From Notolepis coatsorum (lineage: Eukaryota > Chordata > Actinopteri > Aulopiformes > Paralepididae), in assembly GCA_963971535.1 (NCBI GenBank), contig OZ020594.1, positions 110,588,643 to 110,652,642 on the forward strand: a stretch of DNA of 64,000 nt, in the 5' to 3' direction. This document shows positions 1 through 9,831 of the stretch, piece after piece (positions within the stretch are counted from its first letter, which is position 1; each line of letters starts with the position of its first letter). The notes under the pieces are model-generated. The model saw only the letters and a program-made list of their open reading frames with translations. It was not told the origin of the DNA and ran no database searches. The position numbers were made by a program, and so were the translations under genes.

Positions 1-7
1 CCCACCA

Positions 8-346
8 GTGGCCCGCTTCTGGAGGTCAATAACGGACAAACTTTCAGATCTGTGTGGCTTAACTATCCCATTCACAGCTGTTACGCTACTCCTGAACGAT
101 ATAACGACACTACCCGCTTCCGTACAACTGAAAAGGGTTGTCCTAGCGGGCGTCACGACAGCGAAGAAGCTGATAGCAATGAGATGGAAGGAGCCTGAGA
201 AGCTTACAATGATTAACTGGTCCCTAACTCTATTGGATGTGATTTATCTTGAGATATCCACAGCCCGGGTGATTGGGGTAGGGCAGGCTGGAATTGACCT
301 GTGGTTCGCAGCAGCTGAGAAGGTAAAGACCGCAGTGTGCGGCTGA
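8..346 (+). CDS. L1-type LINE ORF2, C-terminal end (partial)
   Basis: This is the last ~110 codons of an L1-type ORF2 whose upstream part lies outside the window. The peptide has the usual fish L1 tail: hydrophobic stretches, then a block with KKLIAMRWKEPEKLT and a following W, matching the conserved region where a lysine/arginine-rich helix precedes 'W...L' near the end of ORF2. No catalytic domain is present, so it has no function alone. The first ATG is simply the first in the window; the true frame enters from the left. The stop is followed by a non-coding stretch with an AT-rich tail, as expected of a LINE 3' end. L1 assignment is by peptide pattern; the exact family is not determined. 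Confidence 0.7.
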   Translation: MARFWRSITDKLSDLCGLTIPFTAVTLLLNDITTLPASVQLKRVVLAGVTTAKKLIAMRWKEPEKLTMINWSLTLLDVIYLEISTARVIGVGQAGIDLWFAAAEKVKTAVCG

Positions 347-768
347 GCGGGGTTCAGGTGCGTGTTCGGGTGAGTCCGGCGGTCTCTTGGGAGGGGGAGG
401 AGGAAATGTTTTTGTCTGTCTTGTCTTTTGTCTTGTCATCTTGAGTTTAGCTGGGGATATTATGGGGGGGCAGCTTATTAGCTATTTCTTCACTGTTTGG
501 CCACTTTTACACGGTCTCTTGAGTCTATGGAACACCTCTACAGGTTTTTGTTTTTTCATGAAGGTTCATTGCTCTGTTTTCGGGTCGTGTTCTCAAAAAA
601 TGGTCCTTGTGGTGGATTGGAGATGTACGTTTTATTAATATAGGGTCACACGGCCGGGAATCGGGGCTGAACACTGGGAAAGACCATTTATTAGATAGTA
701 CCCCTTGGAATTAAATTTAGAAGGTTGAACTCTGTTTTCTTTTCTCTTGTCTGTATAATTGTTAGTCT

Positions 769-800
<32 letters not shown>

Positions 801-899
801 GTTTTTGTTATTTTCTTGTGAAGTTCTATGTATTGTGATTGTGGTTAATGTGTTGTCTTGTTTCATGTGAATAATAATAAAAAATTTGATCAAAAAAAC
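347..899 (+). other. Probable 3' UTR and tail of the L1 fragment
   Basis: No coding signal. There is a TTA microsatellite near 771-801. The stretch ends in an AATAATAATAAAAAATTTGA-type tail followed by an A-rich run, consistent with the 3' end of a retroposed LINE. No target duplication can be checked because the 5' end is outside the window. Confidence 0.5.
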
Positions 900-1253
900 A
901 GACCGCAGAATGGGCACAACTGAGTCAGCACAGGCTGAGATATGAACGACTAATGCTTGCTATATCTAGGTCGACCTCGGTCGTTGCTATGTAAATACGC
1001 TGATGTTATTGAAAGTGTAACTATATAACGTTAATGCCACAAAACGAATGCCTTTGTTATCATAAGTAGTAACTTTTGATGCAGTAGTGTGTGTGTGGGG
1101 CGGCGCTGTTCAAAAGTGTCAACGTGTGGACCAGATTGACGCGACACAAGCCTCTTGGGCAAAACATCACGATATCCACGATACGTTTAAAAAGTGTATC
1201 GTTAATGAACTGTACCCGATATTTATATAATATCGTCATATCGCCCAGCCCTA
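900..1253. other. Unassigned stretch with a probable DNA-transposon terminus
   Basis: No gene seen. The right part (about 1165-1250) contains repeated ATCG/CGATA motifs and ends in ATATCGCCCAGCCCTAG, which resembles the ends of fish hAT-type MITEs. No matching left end or target duplication was found. Confidence 0.3.
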
Positions 1254-2055
1254 GCTGGAACCCAAACATTTTTGGTTTTTCCTTGCAAACCGTGACATCA
1301 TCAGTGGGCGTGTCATATTCTAGACTGTGAAGACAAGCGTAAACGGGGGAAGGTAGAGGTTCGGCATTGAACTCAATTGATCCATTCAACAGGAAGCAAT
1401 TTGTGATTAGATTAGATTAAAATGTATTGTTATTATACAGCACAAGTACAATACACCATCCAACCAGAGTGGATAAAGAAATGCTCCAGAAATAAATATG
1501 CGTGGAGAAAGGCTTAGTGAGCCTCCACGCGCAAGCACACACACAAACACACAGATGTATTGTATACGTTCTAAATGAATCATTCCAGCAAAGTAGGCTT
1601 CTATTATTCAAATGACTTATTTTATTGGGTATCATAGTAGCACGTCCTACTGTAGAACATGACATATTAGCATGACATCGATTTTCTTCATGCCAATATT
1701 GAACGACTGCACAATTGACTGCCTGTCGATCCTATGGTCCCAGGTTTTTTTATTTCATTCATTTATTTATTTCTGGAGCATTTCTTTATCCACTCTGGTT
1801 AGATGGTGTATTGTACTTGTGCTGTATAAAGACAATACATTTTAATCGGATCTCATCTTGAGATCGCTACCTGTTGAGTGGATCAGCATGGTGCAATGCC
1901 GAACCTCTGAAGCCGTTTTATATACGGCACATTTAGCCACGTCGTGTTCATATGGTTGAGTTTACCTCCGCCTGAGTAACGCCCCCCGCTGATGACAGAG
2001 CGGAGCAGGAGCTTGAACCGGAGCCCTGCTAGTGTGAGAGCAGCCAGTGAGGACC
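1254..2055. mobile_element. Decayed fold-back element, copy B
   Basis: Two inverted arms are visible: 1417-1497 and 1763-1847 are reverse complements over about 80 bp. Outer parts match the better preserved fold-back element at 19314-20629. The segment at 1283-1325 with GTGACATCATCAGTGGGCGT matches 20470-20510 inverted. 1970-2045, with CTTGAACCGGAGCCCTGCTA, matches the outer end of the left arm at 19330-19350 inverted. The tRNA-like centre of the other copy is not seen here. No transposase. Superfamily is not determined; boundaries are approximate. Confidence 0.5.
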
Positions 2056-2117
2056 TCACCTGGGCTGACAACAACCAACAGATCATCAAAAAATCCCAGA
2101 CTACTTCCTGAGATCTG

Positions 2118-2236
<119 letters not shown>

Positions 2237-2529
2237 TTTTGCACAAATCTTACAAATGTTCAAGAGACATCTTTCAACAGCATAATATGCAAAATCCAAG
2301 ATTTGTCTTTTTCTTTTTCGTAATAACATATATAACATACAAAATACTTATACAAACATACTAAAAACTGACATGGAAATACAAAAAAAAAACGTACAAA
2401 AAATAAAATAAAAAACATTACTATATATTGTGCATATATAGCCCAGATGCACATACGTTACATGTAGTGCGATCTACCTGCGAAGCAGGTATGTGCTGCA
2501 TCTTCTATCAGGATGCCATCTTTCTCCAT

Positions 2530-3060
2530 AGTGCATGTGAGAGGATGCGTCTCAGATATATGTAAGTGTGTGTGAGAACATGTATGAATGCGTGTCTCAG
2601 ACATGTGTATGTGGGTACGTGTCTCACGTAAGTATGTGTGTATGTCTCATATGTGTGTGTGTGCATCTCTCAGGTACGTGACTGTGATCCTACATTTTGT
2701 GTGTGTCTCGTATACCTTTTACGTCTCTGCCATGTGTGTGAGTGTATATCTCAGGTGTGTATATGTATGCGTGTCTCAGCTATGTATGTGTGTGTGTCCC
2801 ATATATGTATGTGTATATCCCCTAAATGTGTAAGTGAGAGCTTATGCTTCAGATATGTGTATAAGTATGTGTGTATGCCTGCTTTCTATATGCGAGTATA
2901 TGCGTGTATGTGTGCCTCTGACATGTATATCTCAGCCATGTGCATATGAGTGTGTGTAATTCAGTTATGTACACATAAGAGTATGTGTGTCCTAGACATG
3001 CGTATGCGGCTATATATGCGTATGTGAGAGTGTGATCGAGAAAGTGGTTATTCCATAGAT
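2530..3060. repeat. Degenerate TGTGTATG / GTCTCAG tandem repeat
   Basis: Irregular, diverged tandem copies of roughly 20-30 bp carrying TGTGTATGTGTCTCAGATATG-like motifs. Period and sequence drift, so this is an old simple-repeat expansion. No gene. Confidence 0.7.
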
Positions 3061-3092
3061 ACACCATTCGGACATACAATATATGTATATAC

Positions 3093-3969
3093 TAGAGGTG
3101 GGCATAGATAAAAATGTTTAATCTAGATTAATCTATTTGCAATTCTGGATTTAATCTAGATTAATCTAGATTAAAATGGCTCAAAAAAAAAAAAATCTGC
3201 CGAAGGCATTCAAAATATGTGTGTTCTACCCAAATAATGACCAGAAGTAAGTCCTTACTTTTTCTTTCCTCCTTATGTTTCTCAGGCCAGGTGGCCCATT
3301 ACACAATGAGCCCATCTCCCGTCTCCAAAATGCATTACAGACTGTTTGAAAAAGCTGTTTTGCTATGATAATTGGTAATGAAATATCAAAATAATGTTCA
3401 ATAAGATGTACTTGTGTTTAATAAGTTGTTTTATTCAGAAGTTAACACAAATAAATAATAGTACCAGTACAGTACAGTATCTAGCACACTCTTGGAGCAA
3501 AACAGAAAGAAGCATTTCAAACTTGAACTATGTGACATGGCTTGACTCAATCAGTCCAATCTCTATTTCTCCTTCTTCCACCAGTCACTCAGGCAGACCA
3601 GCTTGTTTTATGTAGCGGTGTCTACTTATAGTGCCTATAATATTTTTCCTGTTGGGTGCCAGACAGGGCCAAACCCTGCCAATGCAAATCAACTGCTCCA
3701 GTGGAGTTGCTCAGTGGCCAATGGTGTCAACTGTGGTTGTACTGGGCAGCTCCCAGGTGTGAATGGAAGTGTGTGAATGTGAAGCAGGGCATTCCTGAAA
3801 AAGAGCATCTGTGCTCAGCGAACCTACCCTGGGTAAATAAAGATAAAGAAATTTTTTTTTAATTTTTTTTTTCTTTTTCTTTTTTAGATTAACTGCATCA
3901 ATTATATTATCGCGCAATACTAGTATCGCGTTAACGCAGCACGTTAACGCCGTTAACGGCCCAGCTCTA
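3093..3969. mobile_element. Non-autonomous hAT-type element (877 bp)
   Basis: The termini are TAGAGGTGGGC on the left and GCCCAGCTCTA on the right, inverted with one mismatch in 11. They are flanked by a perfect 8-bp target duplication GTATATAC at 3085-3092 and 3970-3977. An 8-bp duplication with TAGAG-type ends fits the hAT superfamily. Subterminal parts carry repeated AATCTAGATTAATC on the left and GTTAACG motifs on the right. No transposase ORF is present, so it must have been moved in trans. Confidence 0.85.
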
Positions 3970-3977
3970 GTATATAC

Positions 3978-4285
3978 ATACATAATACAAGATAAAGTAT
4001 AGGTACCATCAGGTCAGATCCTATTTTTCACATTCATCATCGATAATACTGAAACTCCGCCTTAGTCATTCGTTCCCAGACCGTTCAGTCAGGTGTATAA
4101 AATTATCCCATACCCTGCGACTCTATGTTACCCTTTCATATGATGCTGTCCGGAACATTAGTTCCATCCATTCTTTAAAAGTAATATCAATGGGTGATTT
4201 CCAATGTCGTAAGGCAATTCTACAACCTGATATTATGGCCATTCTATACCACATTCCTTGGTACTTAGACAGTTTAATCTCTTTC
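3978..4285 (-). pseudogene. L1 ORF2, last ~54 codons and 3' UTR
   Basis: The minus strand reads an L1 ORF2 C-terminus containing MWYRMAIISGCRIALRHWKS and ending at a TAG at 4123-4125. It is the continuation of the L1 whose upstream part starts at 10983: the reading frame is continuous across the LTR-retrotransposon insertion once one copy of the 5-bp target duplication is discounted. 3978-4122 is the 3' UTR remnant. The piece is the displaced 3' end of a single L1 copy split by a 6.7-kb insertion. Confidence 0.85.
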
Positions 4286-4402
4286 TGTGAGGTTTCTGTC
4301 CTTGCCTTCTCACTCGTTCTGTTCCTTTACCACCCTCGCTTTGTTTTCATTCATTTTTTCTGTCAAGTATTTCAATTCCCTCGTTCACACGTTTCTCCCC
4401 GC

Positions 4403-4510
4403 TGACGTCATCTGAGACGTCGCTGATTGGTTCTCTCACTTCCCCACGCTTTTCAATCACATTCCCCAGCTGTCACTGCTTTTCAATCAATCGATCCCTC
4501 ATTATTTATA
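4403..4510 (+). promoter_or_regulatory. Predicted LTR promoter: CRE-like site, CCAAT box, TATA-like box
   Basis: TGACGTCA, a palindromic CRE/ATF consensus, is at 4403-4410. A second GACGT half lies just downstream. ATTGG (inverted CCAAT) is at 4426-4430 and TATTTATA at 4503-4510. Normal TATA spacing puts transcription start near 4531-4536. The copy in the 3' LTR is offset by 5541 bp. The motif calls are sequence-based; activity is inferred. Confidence 0.6.
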
Positions 4511-4851
4511 CCCCGTTTTCCCCACCCTAAGTTGTTGGTTCGTCTTGATTTGTCGCTGGATGTTTTTCCCCGTTGCTTCTGTTTCACTGTGCTATTCTCC
4601 AGGAATTCCTAGAAGCCTTCGCTTGGATACCTGCTCCGTGGCGCGCGCTCGCCTCCACTGTTGTTCCTGTTCCTTTTACGCAGCTCGTCTGGGTGAGTTT
4701 TTCTAGATTGACTGTCTTGACCTATTTCCGATTTTCGTGTGTAACCCTTACACTGAAGTCTACCACCTTTTTGTCAGACAGTCACTCACCCAGCCATTAT
4801 CGTTTTTGCTCTTTCCTTTATGGAATAATATTTTTGGGATCTTCCACCTCC

Positions 4852-5072
4852 CACTGTGTATTTACACGAAGATATTATTTCACATTTGGACTGTGTTTGG
4901 ATTTTCGCTCACTGTGTATTTACACGAAGATATTGTTTCACATTTGGACTGTGTTTGGATTTTTGCTCACTGTGTGTTTACACGAAGATAGTATTTCACA
5001 TTTGGACGGTGTTTGGATTTTTGCTCACTGTGTGTTTACATGAAGATATTCACTTGGGCTGTTTTTGGAATA
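4852..5072 (+). repeat. 58-bp tandem repeats inside the LTR
   Basis: Units start at 4852, 4910, 4968 and 5026 (last one partial), exact period 58, each containing TTTACACGAAGATA and CATTTGGAC. The same block is at 10393-10613 in the 3' LTR. It lies downstream of the predicted transcription start, hence in the untranslated R/U5 part. Confidence 0.9.
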
Positions 5073-5353
5073 TTGCACATCACTGTGTTGTTTAACACGA
5101 AGAATATAACACCCTGTCCTCCAGCTCGTTTCAAGTCTGCTCTGTCACTGACCCGTTCCCTCTCTCCCTCTCTCGGTCTTGCACAACATCTGAGAGGTCC
5201 GCCGTGAGAGTCTGCAGAGCGGTACAGAGGTCTGCTCCTGCTTCCCAAGACTACCCTTCCGGGAGAAGCTGCAGAGCAGCAGAACTTTGCCCCTTGTTCA
5301 TTGTACCTGTTCTTGTTGACCTGCTTTCCCTGTTTCACTTATTCTTATTATCA

Positions 5354-5359
5354 AATAAA
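5354..5359 (+). terminator. AATAAA polyadenylation signal in the LTR
   Basis: AATAAA about 80 bp before the LTR end. The copy at 10895-10900 in the 3' LTR would process the element's transcript. Confidence 0.65.
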
Positions 5360-5438
5360 CAAGCCCTCGTATTTGGCAACTCTGAATCCTACTCTCGTGT
5401 GTCGTTAGCGTTTGGGGTCGGTGTCAAACCATAACATT

Positions 5439-5448
5439 ACGAACCAAC
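5439..5448 (+). other. Primer-binding site, probably self-primed
   Basis: Sequence ACGAACCAAC, 2 nt after the 5' LTR, where a primer-binding site belongs. It lacks the TGG start expected for a tRNA 3' CCA primer. Its reverse complement GTTGGTTCGT occurs at 4534-4543, about 25-35 nt downstream of the TATA-like box, i.e. at the predicted 5' end of the RNA. This matches the self-priming arrangement known from yeast Tf1, where the RNA 5' end primes minus-strand DNA. The gag ATG follows at once. Confidence 0.6.
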
Positions 5449-5449
5449 C

Positions 5450-6499
5450 ATGACGACCCCAGCCGACACAGAGGGGGTCAGAACCGCACTTGCATTTCAA
5501 GTCGAGTTGACCAGGGATCACGGTCTCCAACTAGAGCGGGCTGCGGCTGCGGTGCAGGACCTCAGGGACCAGGTCCTGCCTATGCAGGGTTCAATGGCCG
5601 CTATGGCGGGACAACAGTCCGAGATTCTCGCCCAGCTTAACTCGCTGGGCGACGCCGTTAATTCTTTTCATCTCTCACACCCTTCAGGAACATTCCCCGC
5701 AGCCCCAGCAGATCTCGCACCTCGGGAACCCCTTCTCTCCGTCCCACGGCTGTTCGACGGTAATCCCGAGGAGTGTGCCACATTCATCATGCAATGTGAG
5801 TTGGTTTTCCGTCATCAACCAAGCCGTTTTTCTGCTCATGGGTCCCGAGTGGCTTATATAACCAACCTACTTTCAGGCCATGCTGCCCAGTGGGTCACTT
5901 CCTCCTGGGCAATGGAAGCAGAATTTTTGTTCTCCTACCCAGACTTCGTGGCGGAGCTCCGCAGAGTGTTCCACCATCCAGCCCGAGGTCTGGACCCTGG
6001 AGCCCGGTTGGGGACCTTCCGACAAGGGAGCAGCAGGGTGACGGACTATGTCATGGAGTTTCGACTGGCGGCGGTGGAGAGTGGATGGAACGAACCTGCT
6101 CTTCGCCTAACCTTCATTAGGGGGCTCAGTGACGCAGTCCGGGACCAGCTCGCTACCAGGGAGGTGCCCGACTCCCTCGAGGAGCTGTTTAGCCTTGTCA
6201 TCCGTATTGACGGACGCCTCCTGGAGAGAAGGCGCGAGAGGACCCGACTGTCACCTCCTGAAGCACCCCGGACTCCTGGACGCCCCGTCCCCAACACTAC
6301 TGAAGGTAACAGGCTTCCCCGTCCGGTGCGCGAGGAGGAACCCATGCCACTGGGACGCTCTCGTCTGAGCCAGGTGGTGCGTCAGGCAAGGCTCAGGTCC
6401 GAGCTCTGCCTCTACTGCGGAGGCACGGGACACTTTCTCGCCGACTGCCCTATCCGGCCAAAAGATCGGGCTCACCAAGACCCCGGGAGATCCTGGTGA
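5450..6499 (+). CDS. gag: Gag polyprotein of the chromovirus
   Basis: 349 codons, starting at the first ATG after the primer-binding site, 13 nt downstream of the LTR. The N-terminal ~65 residues are alanine/glutamine/leucine-rich and probably helical. The middle (about 85-260) is the retrotransposon Gag capsid-like domain, with the typical '[12 protein letters not shown]' start and a '[19 protein letters not shown]' block. A zinc knuckle [14 protein letters not shown] (C-X2-C-X4-H-X4-C) lies at residues 320-333. Gag assembles cytoplasmic particles and packages element RNA. The ORF ends in TGA at 6497-6499 and the pol frame overlaps it in -1; the overlap is open from 6304. No stop or frameshift was seen inside. 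Confidence 0.93.
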   Translation: MTTPADTEGVRTALAFQVELTRDHGLQLERAAAAVQDLRDQVLPMQGSMAAMAGQQSEILAQLNSLGDAVNSFHLSHPSGTFPAAPADLAPREPLLSVPRLFDGNPEECATFIMQCELVFRHQPSRFSAHGSRVAYITNLLSGHAAQWVTSSWAMEAEFLFSYPDFVAELRRVFHHPARGLDPGARLGTFRQGSSRVTDYVMEFRLAAVESGWNEPALRLTFIRGLSDAVRDQLATREVPDSLEELFSLVIRIDGRLLERRRERTRLSPPEAPRTPGRPVPNTTEGNRLPRPVREEEPMPLGRSRLSQVVRQARLRSELCLYCGGTGHFLADCPIRPKDRAHQDPGRSW

Positions 6500-9400
6500 G
6501 CCGTTTTTCCCATTCCCAGCGCCGCGCACCGCCTGACCATCTGTTGAGCGTCACCCTGGCCTGGGGGAACCAACGTGCCACGGTGGAGGCCCTCATCGAC
6601 TCTGGGGCAGACGAGAACTTCCTCGACTTCGAGTTTGCCACCCAAGCCAACATACCTCTTGAGGCCCTTGTGAGGCCCTTGGAGATCTTTTCGTTGGACC
6701 AACACCGCCTGGCCGACATCTCTCAACGGACCGGCCCAGTCTTGCTGACCATTGCTGGGAACCACGTAGAGAGGATCCAGTTCCTCATTACCCAATCCCC
6801 CCTTGTCCCGGTGGTCCTGGGTAGGCCCTGGCTCGCGCTGCACGAGCCCCACATCGCCTGGGCCTCCGGTACCATCAGGGGCTGGAGCTCCTCCTGTCAC
6901 GCCCGCTGTCTACAGGCGGCGTCTTGTCCCCCGCCCCGGAGACCGGCTGGTGAGTTGCCCCCGGATCCCTCGTCCATTCCTCCCGAGTACCACGACCTCA
7001 TGGAGGTATTCAGTAAGACCAGGGCTCAGTCCCTTCCACCTCACCGCCCCTATGACTGCGCCATCGACCTCCGCCAAGGGGCTCCCCTTCCCGGCAGCCG
7101 CCTCTACAGTCTGACTGTCCCGGAGAAGAAGGCGATGGATCTCTACATCTCTGAGTCATTGGAAGCAGGACTCATTCGGCCTTCCTCCTCCCCGGTGGCG
7201 GCCGGGTTCTTCTTTGTTGGTAAGAAGGATGGGGACCTGCGACCCTGCATCGACTATCGTCAGCTCAACGAGATCACCATCAAGAACAAATACCCCCTAC
7301 CTCTCATGAGCTCCACCTTCGAGCCACTGACCCAGGCCTCGTTCTTCACCAAGCTGGATCTCCGAAGTGCCTATCATCTTGTCCGTATCCGTGAGGGCGA
7401 TGAATGGAAGACCGCCTTCAAGACCCCCAGGGGCCACTATGAGTACCTTGTGATGCCGTTCGGCCTCACCAACGCCCCGGCGGTATTCCAGGCACTCATG
7501 AACGATGTCCTCCGTGACATGCTGGAGGTGTTCGTGGTGGTGTACCTGGACGACATTCTTATCTTTTCCAGGACCCTCGAGGAACACATCCTGCATGTCC
7601 GCCGGGTGCTGGAGCGCCTCCTCCACAATCGGCTCTTCGTCAAGGCGGAGAAGTGCCGTTTCCACTCCAACTCCGTCGACTACCTGGGCTTCATCGTGGA
7701 GAAGGGCTTGACCCGAGCGGATCCTCGCAAGATCCAGGCTGTGGAGGATTGGCCGGAACCCACCACTCGGAAGGAGCTACAGAGTTTCCTCGGGTTCGCA
7801 AACTTCTACCGAAGGTTCATCCGGAACTACAGCCAAGTGGCGGAGACTCTTACCAAGCTGACCTCCCCCGCTCTGCCGTTCGACTGGTCCCCAGCGGCAC
7901 GCGCTGCGTTCCGCTCCCTCAAGAGAAGGTTCACTTCCGCTCCTATCCTGCTCCACCCTGACCCCAAGAGACAGTTCATCGTGGAGGTGGACGCCTCGGA
8001 TTCTGGCCTGGGCGCTGTCCTATCTCAGCGTTCTCCTTCCGACCAGAAGGTACATCCTTGCGCCTTCTACTCGCGTCGCTTCCTCCCCGCCGAGAGGAAC
8101 TACGACACCGGCAATCGGGAGCTACTGGCGGTCGTGGCTGCTCTGGAGGAGTGGCGTCATTGGCTAGAGGGTGCCGAGGAGCCTTTTACCATCTGGACGG
8201 ACCACAAGAACCTAACGTTCATCCGCGCTTCCAGGCGCCTCAACGGTCGGCAGGCGAGATGGGCCAGTTTCCTCAGTCGGTTCGACTTCTCGCTGACCTT
8301 CCGCCCCGGTTCCCGCAACACGAAGGCCGACTCCCTGTCCCGGATGCACTCCAAGGGGGCTCCACCCTCTGAGGACCCATCTCCCATCATCCCGGAGGCC
8401 CGAGTGGTTGGAGCCATCACCTTGGGCATCGAGGGTGTGGTGAGGCGTGCCCTACGCTTCCAACGTGCTCCAAGCAACGTCCCTAGGAGCCGTCTCTTCG
8501 TCCCTGACTCTGTCCGGTCCCAGGTACTGCTGTGGGGCCATACCAGCCGGTTCGCCTGCCACCCAGGCGTCCATCGCACGTTCTCCTTCCTGGCTCGTCG
8601 TTTCTGGTGGCCCACCATGCGGAACGACGTCAAGGAGTTCGTTTTGGCCTGCGCGGTCTGTGCCCGCAGCAAGGCCTCTCACCAGGCACCCTCCGGGCTC
8701 TTGCAGCCACTTCCCGTTCCAAGCCGTCCGTGGTCACATGTGGCGCTCGACTTCGTCACTGGTCTACCCTCCTCCCAGGGGAACACCTGCCTTCTGACCG
8801 TGGTGGATCGATTCAGCAAGGGGGTCCACCTCGTGGCCCTCTCCAAGCTTCCCTCAGCAGCCGAGACGGCGGACCTCCTGACGCACCACGTGTTCCGCCT
8901 TCACGGTTTTCCCCAGGACATCATCTCTGACCGGGGGCCCCAGTTCACCTCCCAGGTATGGCGGGCTTTCTGCAAGGGATTGGGGGCAACGGTCAGTCTC
9001 TCCTCTGGCTACCATCCCCAGACAAACGGGCAGACGGAGAGGATGAACCAGAGCGTGGAGTCTGCTCTTCGGTGTGTGGCAGCCGAGAGGCCGGCATCCT
9101 GGAGCCGTTTCCTTCCCTGGGTTGAATACTCGATCAACTCAATGGTCAGTTCCGCCACCGGCCTCTCCCCTTTTGAGGCCTCCCTAGGCTACCAGCCCCC
9201 TCTTTTTCCCGCACTGGAGACGGAAGTGGCAGTTCCCTCCGTGCAGGTCCACCTCGACCGCTGCCGTCGCGTTTGGGAGATCACCAGGACCGCGCTGCTC
9301 CGGACATCTGAGCGCGCCTGTCGTGGTGCCGACCGGCGCCGGGTTCCCGCGCCGACTTACCGCCCTGGGCAGAGGGTGTGGCTCTCCGCGAAGGACCTCC

Positions 9401-9831
9401 CGCTACGGTCCTCGGCCAAGAAACTCAACCCTCGCTTCGTCGGTCCTTTCGAGGTCCTGAAGGTACTCAGTCCGGCGGCCCTGCGCCTGAAGCTTCCTGC
9501 ATCCATGCACATCCACCCTGTGTTCCATGTCTCCCGGGTTAAGCCCGTCTCCCTCAGTCCCCTTATGCCTCCAGCTCCTGATCCACCGCCTCCTGTGCTA
9601 GTGGATGGTCACCCCCAGTGGCAGGTCCGCCGGTTGATGGGCGTTCGTCGGCGGGGCCGGGGATTCCAATACCTGGTGGACTGGGAGGGTTACGGCCCTG
9701 AGGAGCGTAGCTGGGTCTCCCGGCAGCTCATCGTGGATCCCGGCTTGATCACCGACTTCCATCGGGCCCATCCTGACGAGCCGGGTCGGCCTGGTCGCCG
9801 GGCGGCTCCCGTGGAGGGGGGGGTACTGTGA
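6496..9831 (+). CDS. pol: Pol polyprotein: protease, RT, RNase H, integrase, chromodomain
   Basis: About 1111 codons counted from 6496 (no ATG there; the frame is open upstream to 6304), in -1 relative to gag. This suggests expression by frameshifting. Domains by residue from 6496: aspartic protease with LIDSGA at 33-38; reverse transcriptase with YLDD at 350-353; RNase H beginning VEVDAS near 496; HHCC zinc-binding region near 679-725; integrase DDE residues D752, D812 and E848; and a C-terminal chromodomain at about 1041-1094 containing [15 protein letters not shown]. The chromodomain would tether integrase to modified histones. The stop codon (9829-9831) falls 3 nt inside the 3' LTR. All key catalytic residues are present and no frameshift was seen, so this Pol is probably functional or was until very recently. 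Confidence 0.93.
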   Translation: MSRFSHSQRRAPPDHLLSVTLAWGNQRATVEALIDSGADENFLDFEFATQANIPLEALVRPLEIFSLDQHRLADISQRTGPVLLTIAGNHVERIQFLITQSPLVPVVLGRPWLALHEPHIAWASGTIRGWSSSCHARCLQAASCPPPRRPAGELPPDPSSIPPEYHDLMEVFSKTRAQSLPPHRPYDCAIDLRQGAPLPGSRLYSLTVPEKKAMDLYISESLEAGLIRPSSSPVAAGFFFVGKKDGDLRPCIDYRQLNEITIKNKYPLPLMSSTFEPLTQASFFTKLDLRSAYHLVRIREGDEWKTAFKTPRGHYEYLVMPFGLTNAPAVFQALMNDVLRDMLEVFVVVYLDDILIFSRTLEEHILHVRRVLERLLHNRLFVKAEKCRFHSNSVDYLGFIVEKGLTRADPRKIQAVEDWPEPTTRKELQSFLGFANFYRRFIRNYSQVAETLTKLTSPALPFDWSPAARAAFRSLKRRFTSAPILLHPDPKRQFIVEVDASDSGLGAVLSQRSPSDQKVHPCAFYSRRFLPAERNYDTGNRELLAVVAALEEWRHWLEGAEEPFTIWTDHKNLTFIRASRRLNGRQARWASFLSRFDFSLTFRPGSRNTKADSLSRMHSKGAPPSEDPSPIIPEARVVGAITLGIEGVVRRALRFQRAPSNVPRSRLFVPDSVRSQVLLWGHTSRFACHPGVHRTFSFLARRFWWPTMRNDVKEFVLACAVCARSKASHQAPSGLLQPLPVPSRPWSHVALDFVTGLPSSQGNTCLLTVVDRFSKGVHLVALSKLPSAAETADLLTHHVFRLHGFPQDIISDRGPQFTSQVWRAFCKGLGATVSLSSGYHPQTNGQTERMNQSVESALRCVAAERPASWSRFLPWVEYSINSMVSSATGLSPFEASLGYQPPLFPALETEVAVPSVQVHLDRCRRVWEITRTALLRTSERACRGADRRRVPAPTYRPGQRVWLSAKDLPLRSSAKKLNPRFVGPFEVLKVLSPAALRLKLPASMHIHPVFHVSRVKPVSLSPLMPPAPDPPPPVLVDGHPQWQVRRLMGVRRRGRGFQYLVDWEGYGPEERSWVSRQLIVDPGLITDFHRAHPDEPGRPGRRAAPVEGGVL
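9813..9823 (+). other. Polypurine tract
   Basis: GGAGGGGGGGG directly before TAC and the 3' LTR, in the expected place for the plus-strand primer. It is also inside the last codons of pol. Confidence 0.8.

Larger units (their letters stand above)
4286..5436 (+). repeat. 5' LTR of the chromovirus
   Basis: 1151 bp, TG...CA ended. From left to right it holds a CRE-like site, an inverted CCAAT box, a TATA-like box, a block of 58-bp tandem repeats and an AATAAA signal. Small ORFs inside it are identical in the 3' LTR and are not considered genes. Confidence 0.97.

Noticed and set aside
4427..5434. Small ORFs of 60-156 codons inside the LTRs
   Set aside because: Identical in both LTRs, mostly overlapping in several frames over 58-bp repeats, with no domain.
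6045..8930. Minus-strand and alternative-frame ORFs of 76-171 codons inside gag and pol
   Set aside because: Shadows of the GC-rich coding frames, without domains.
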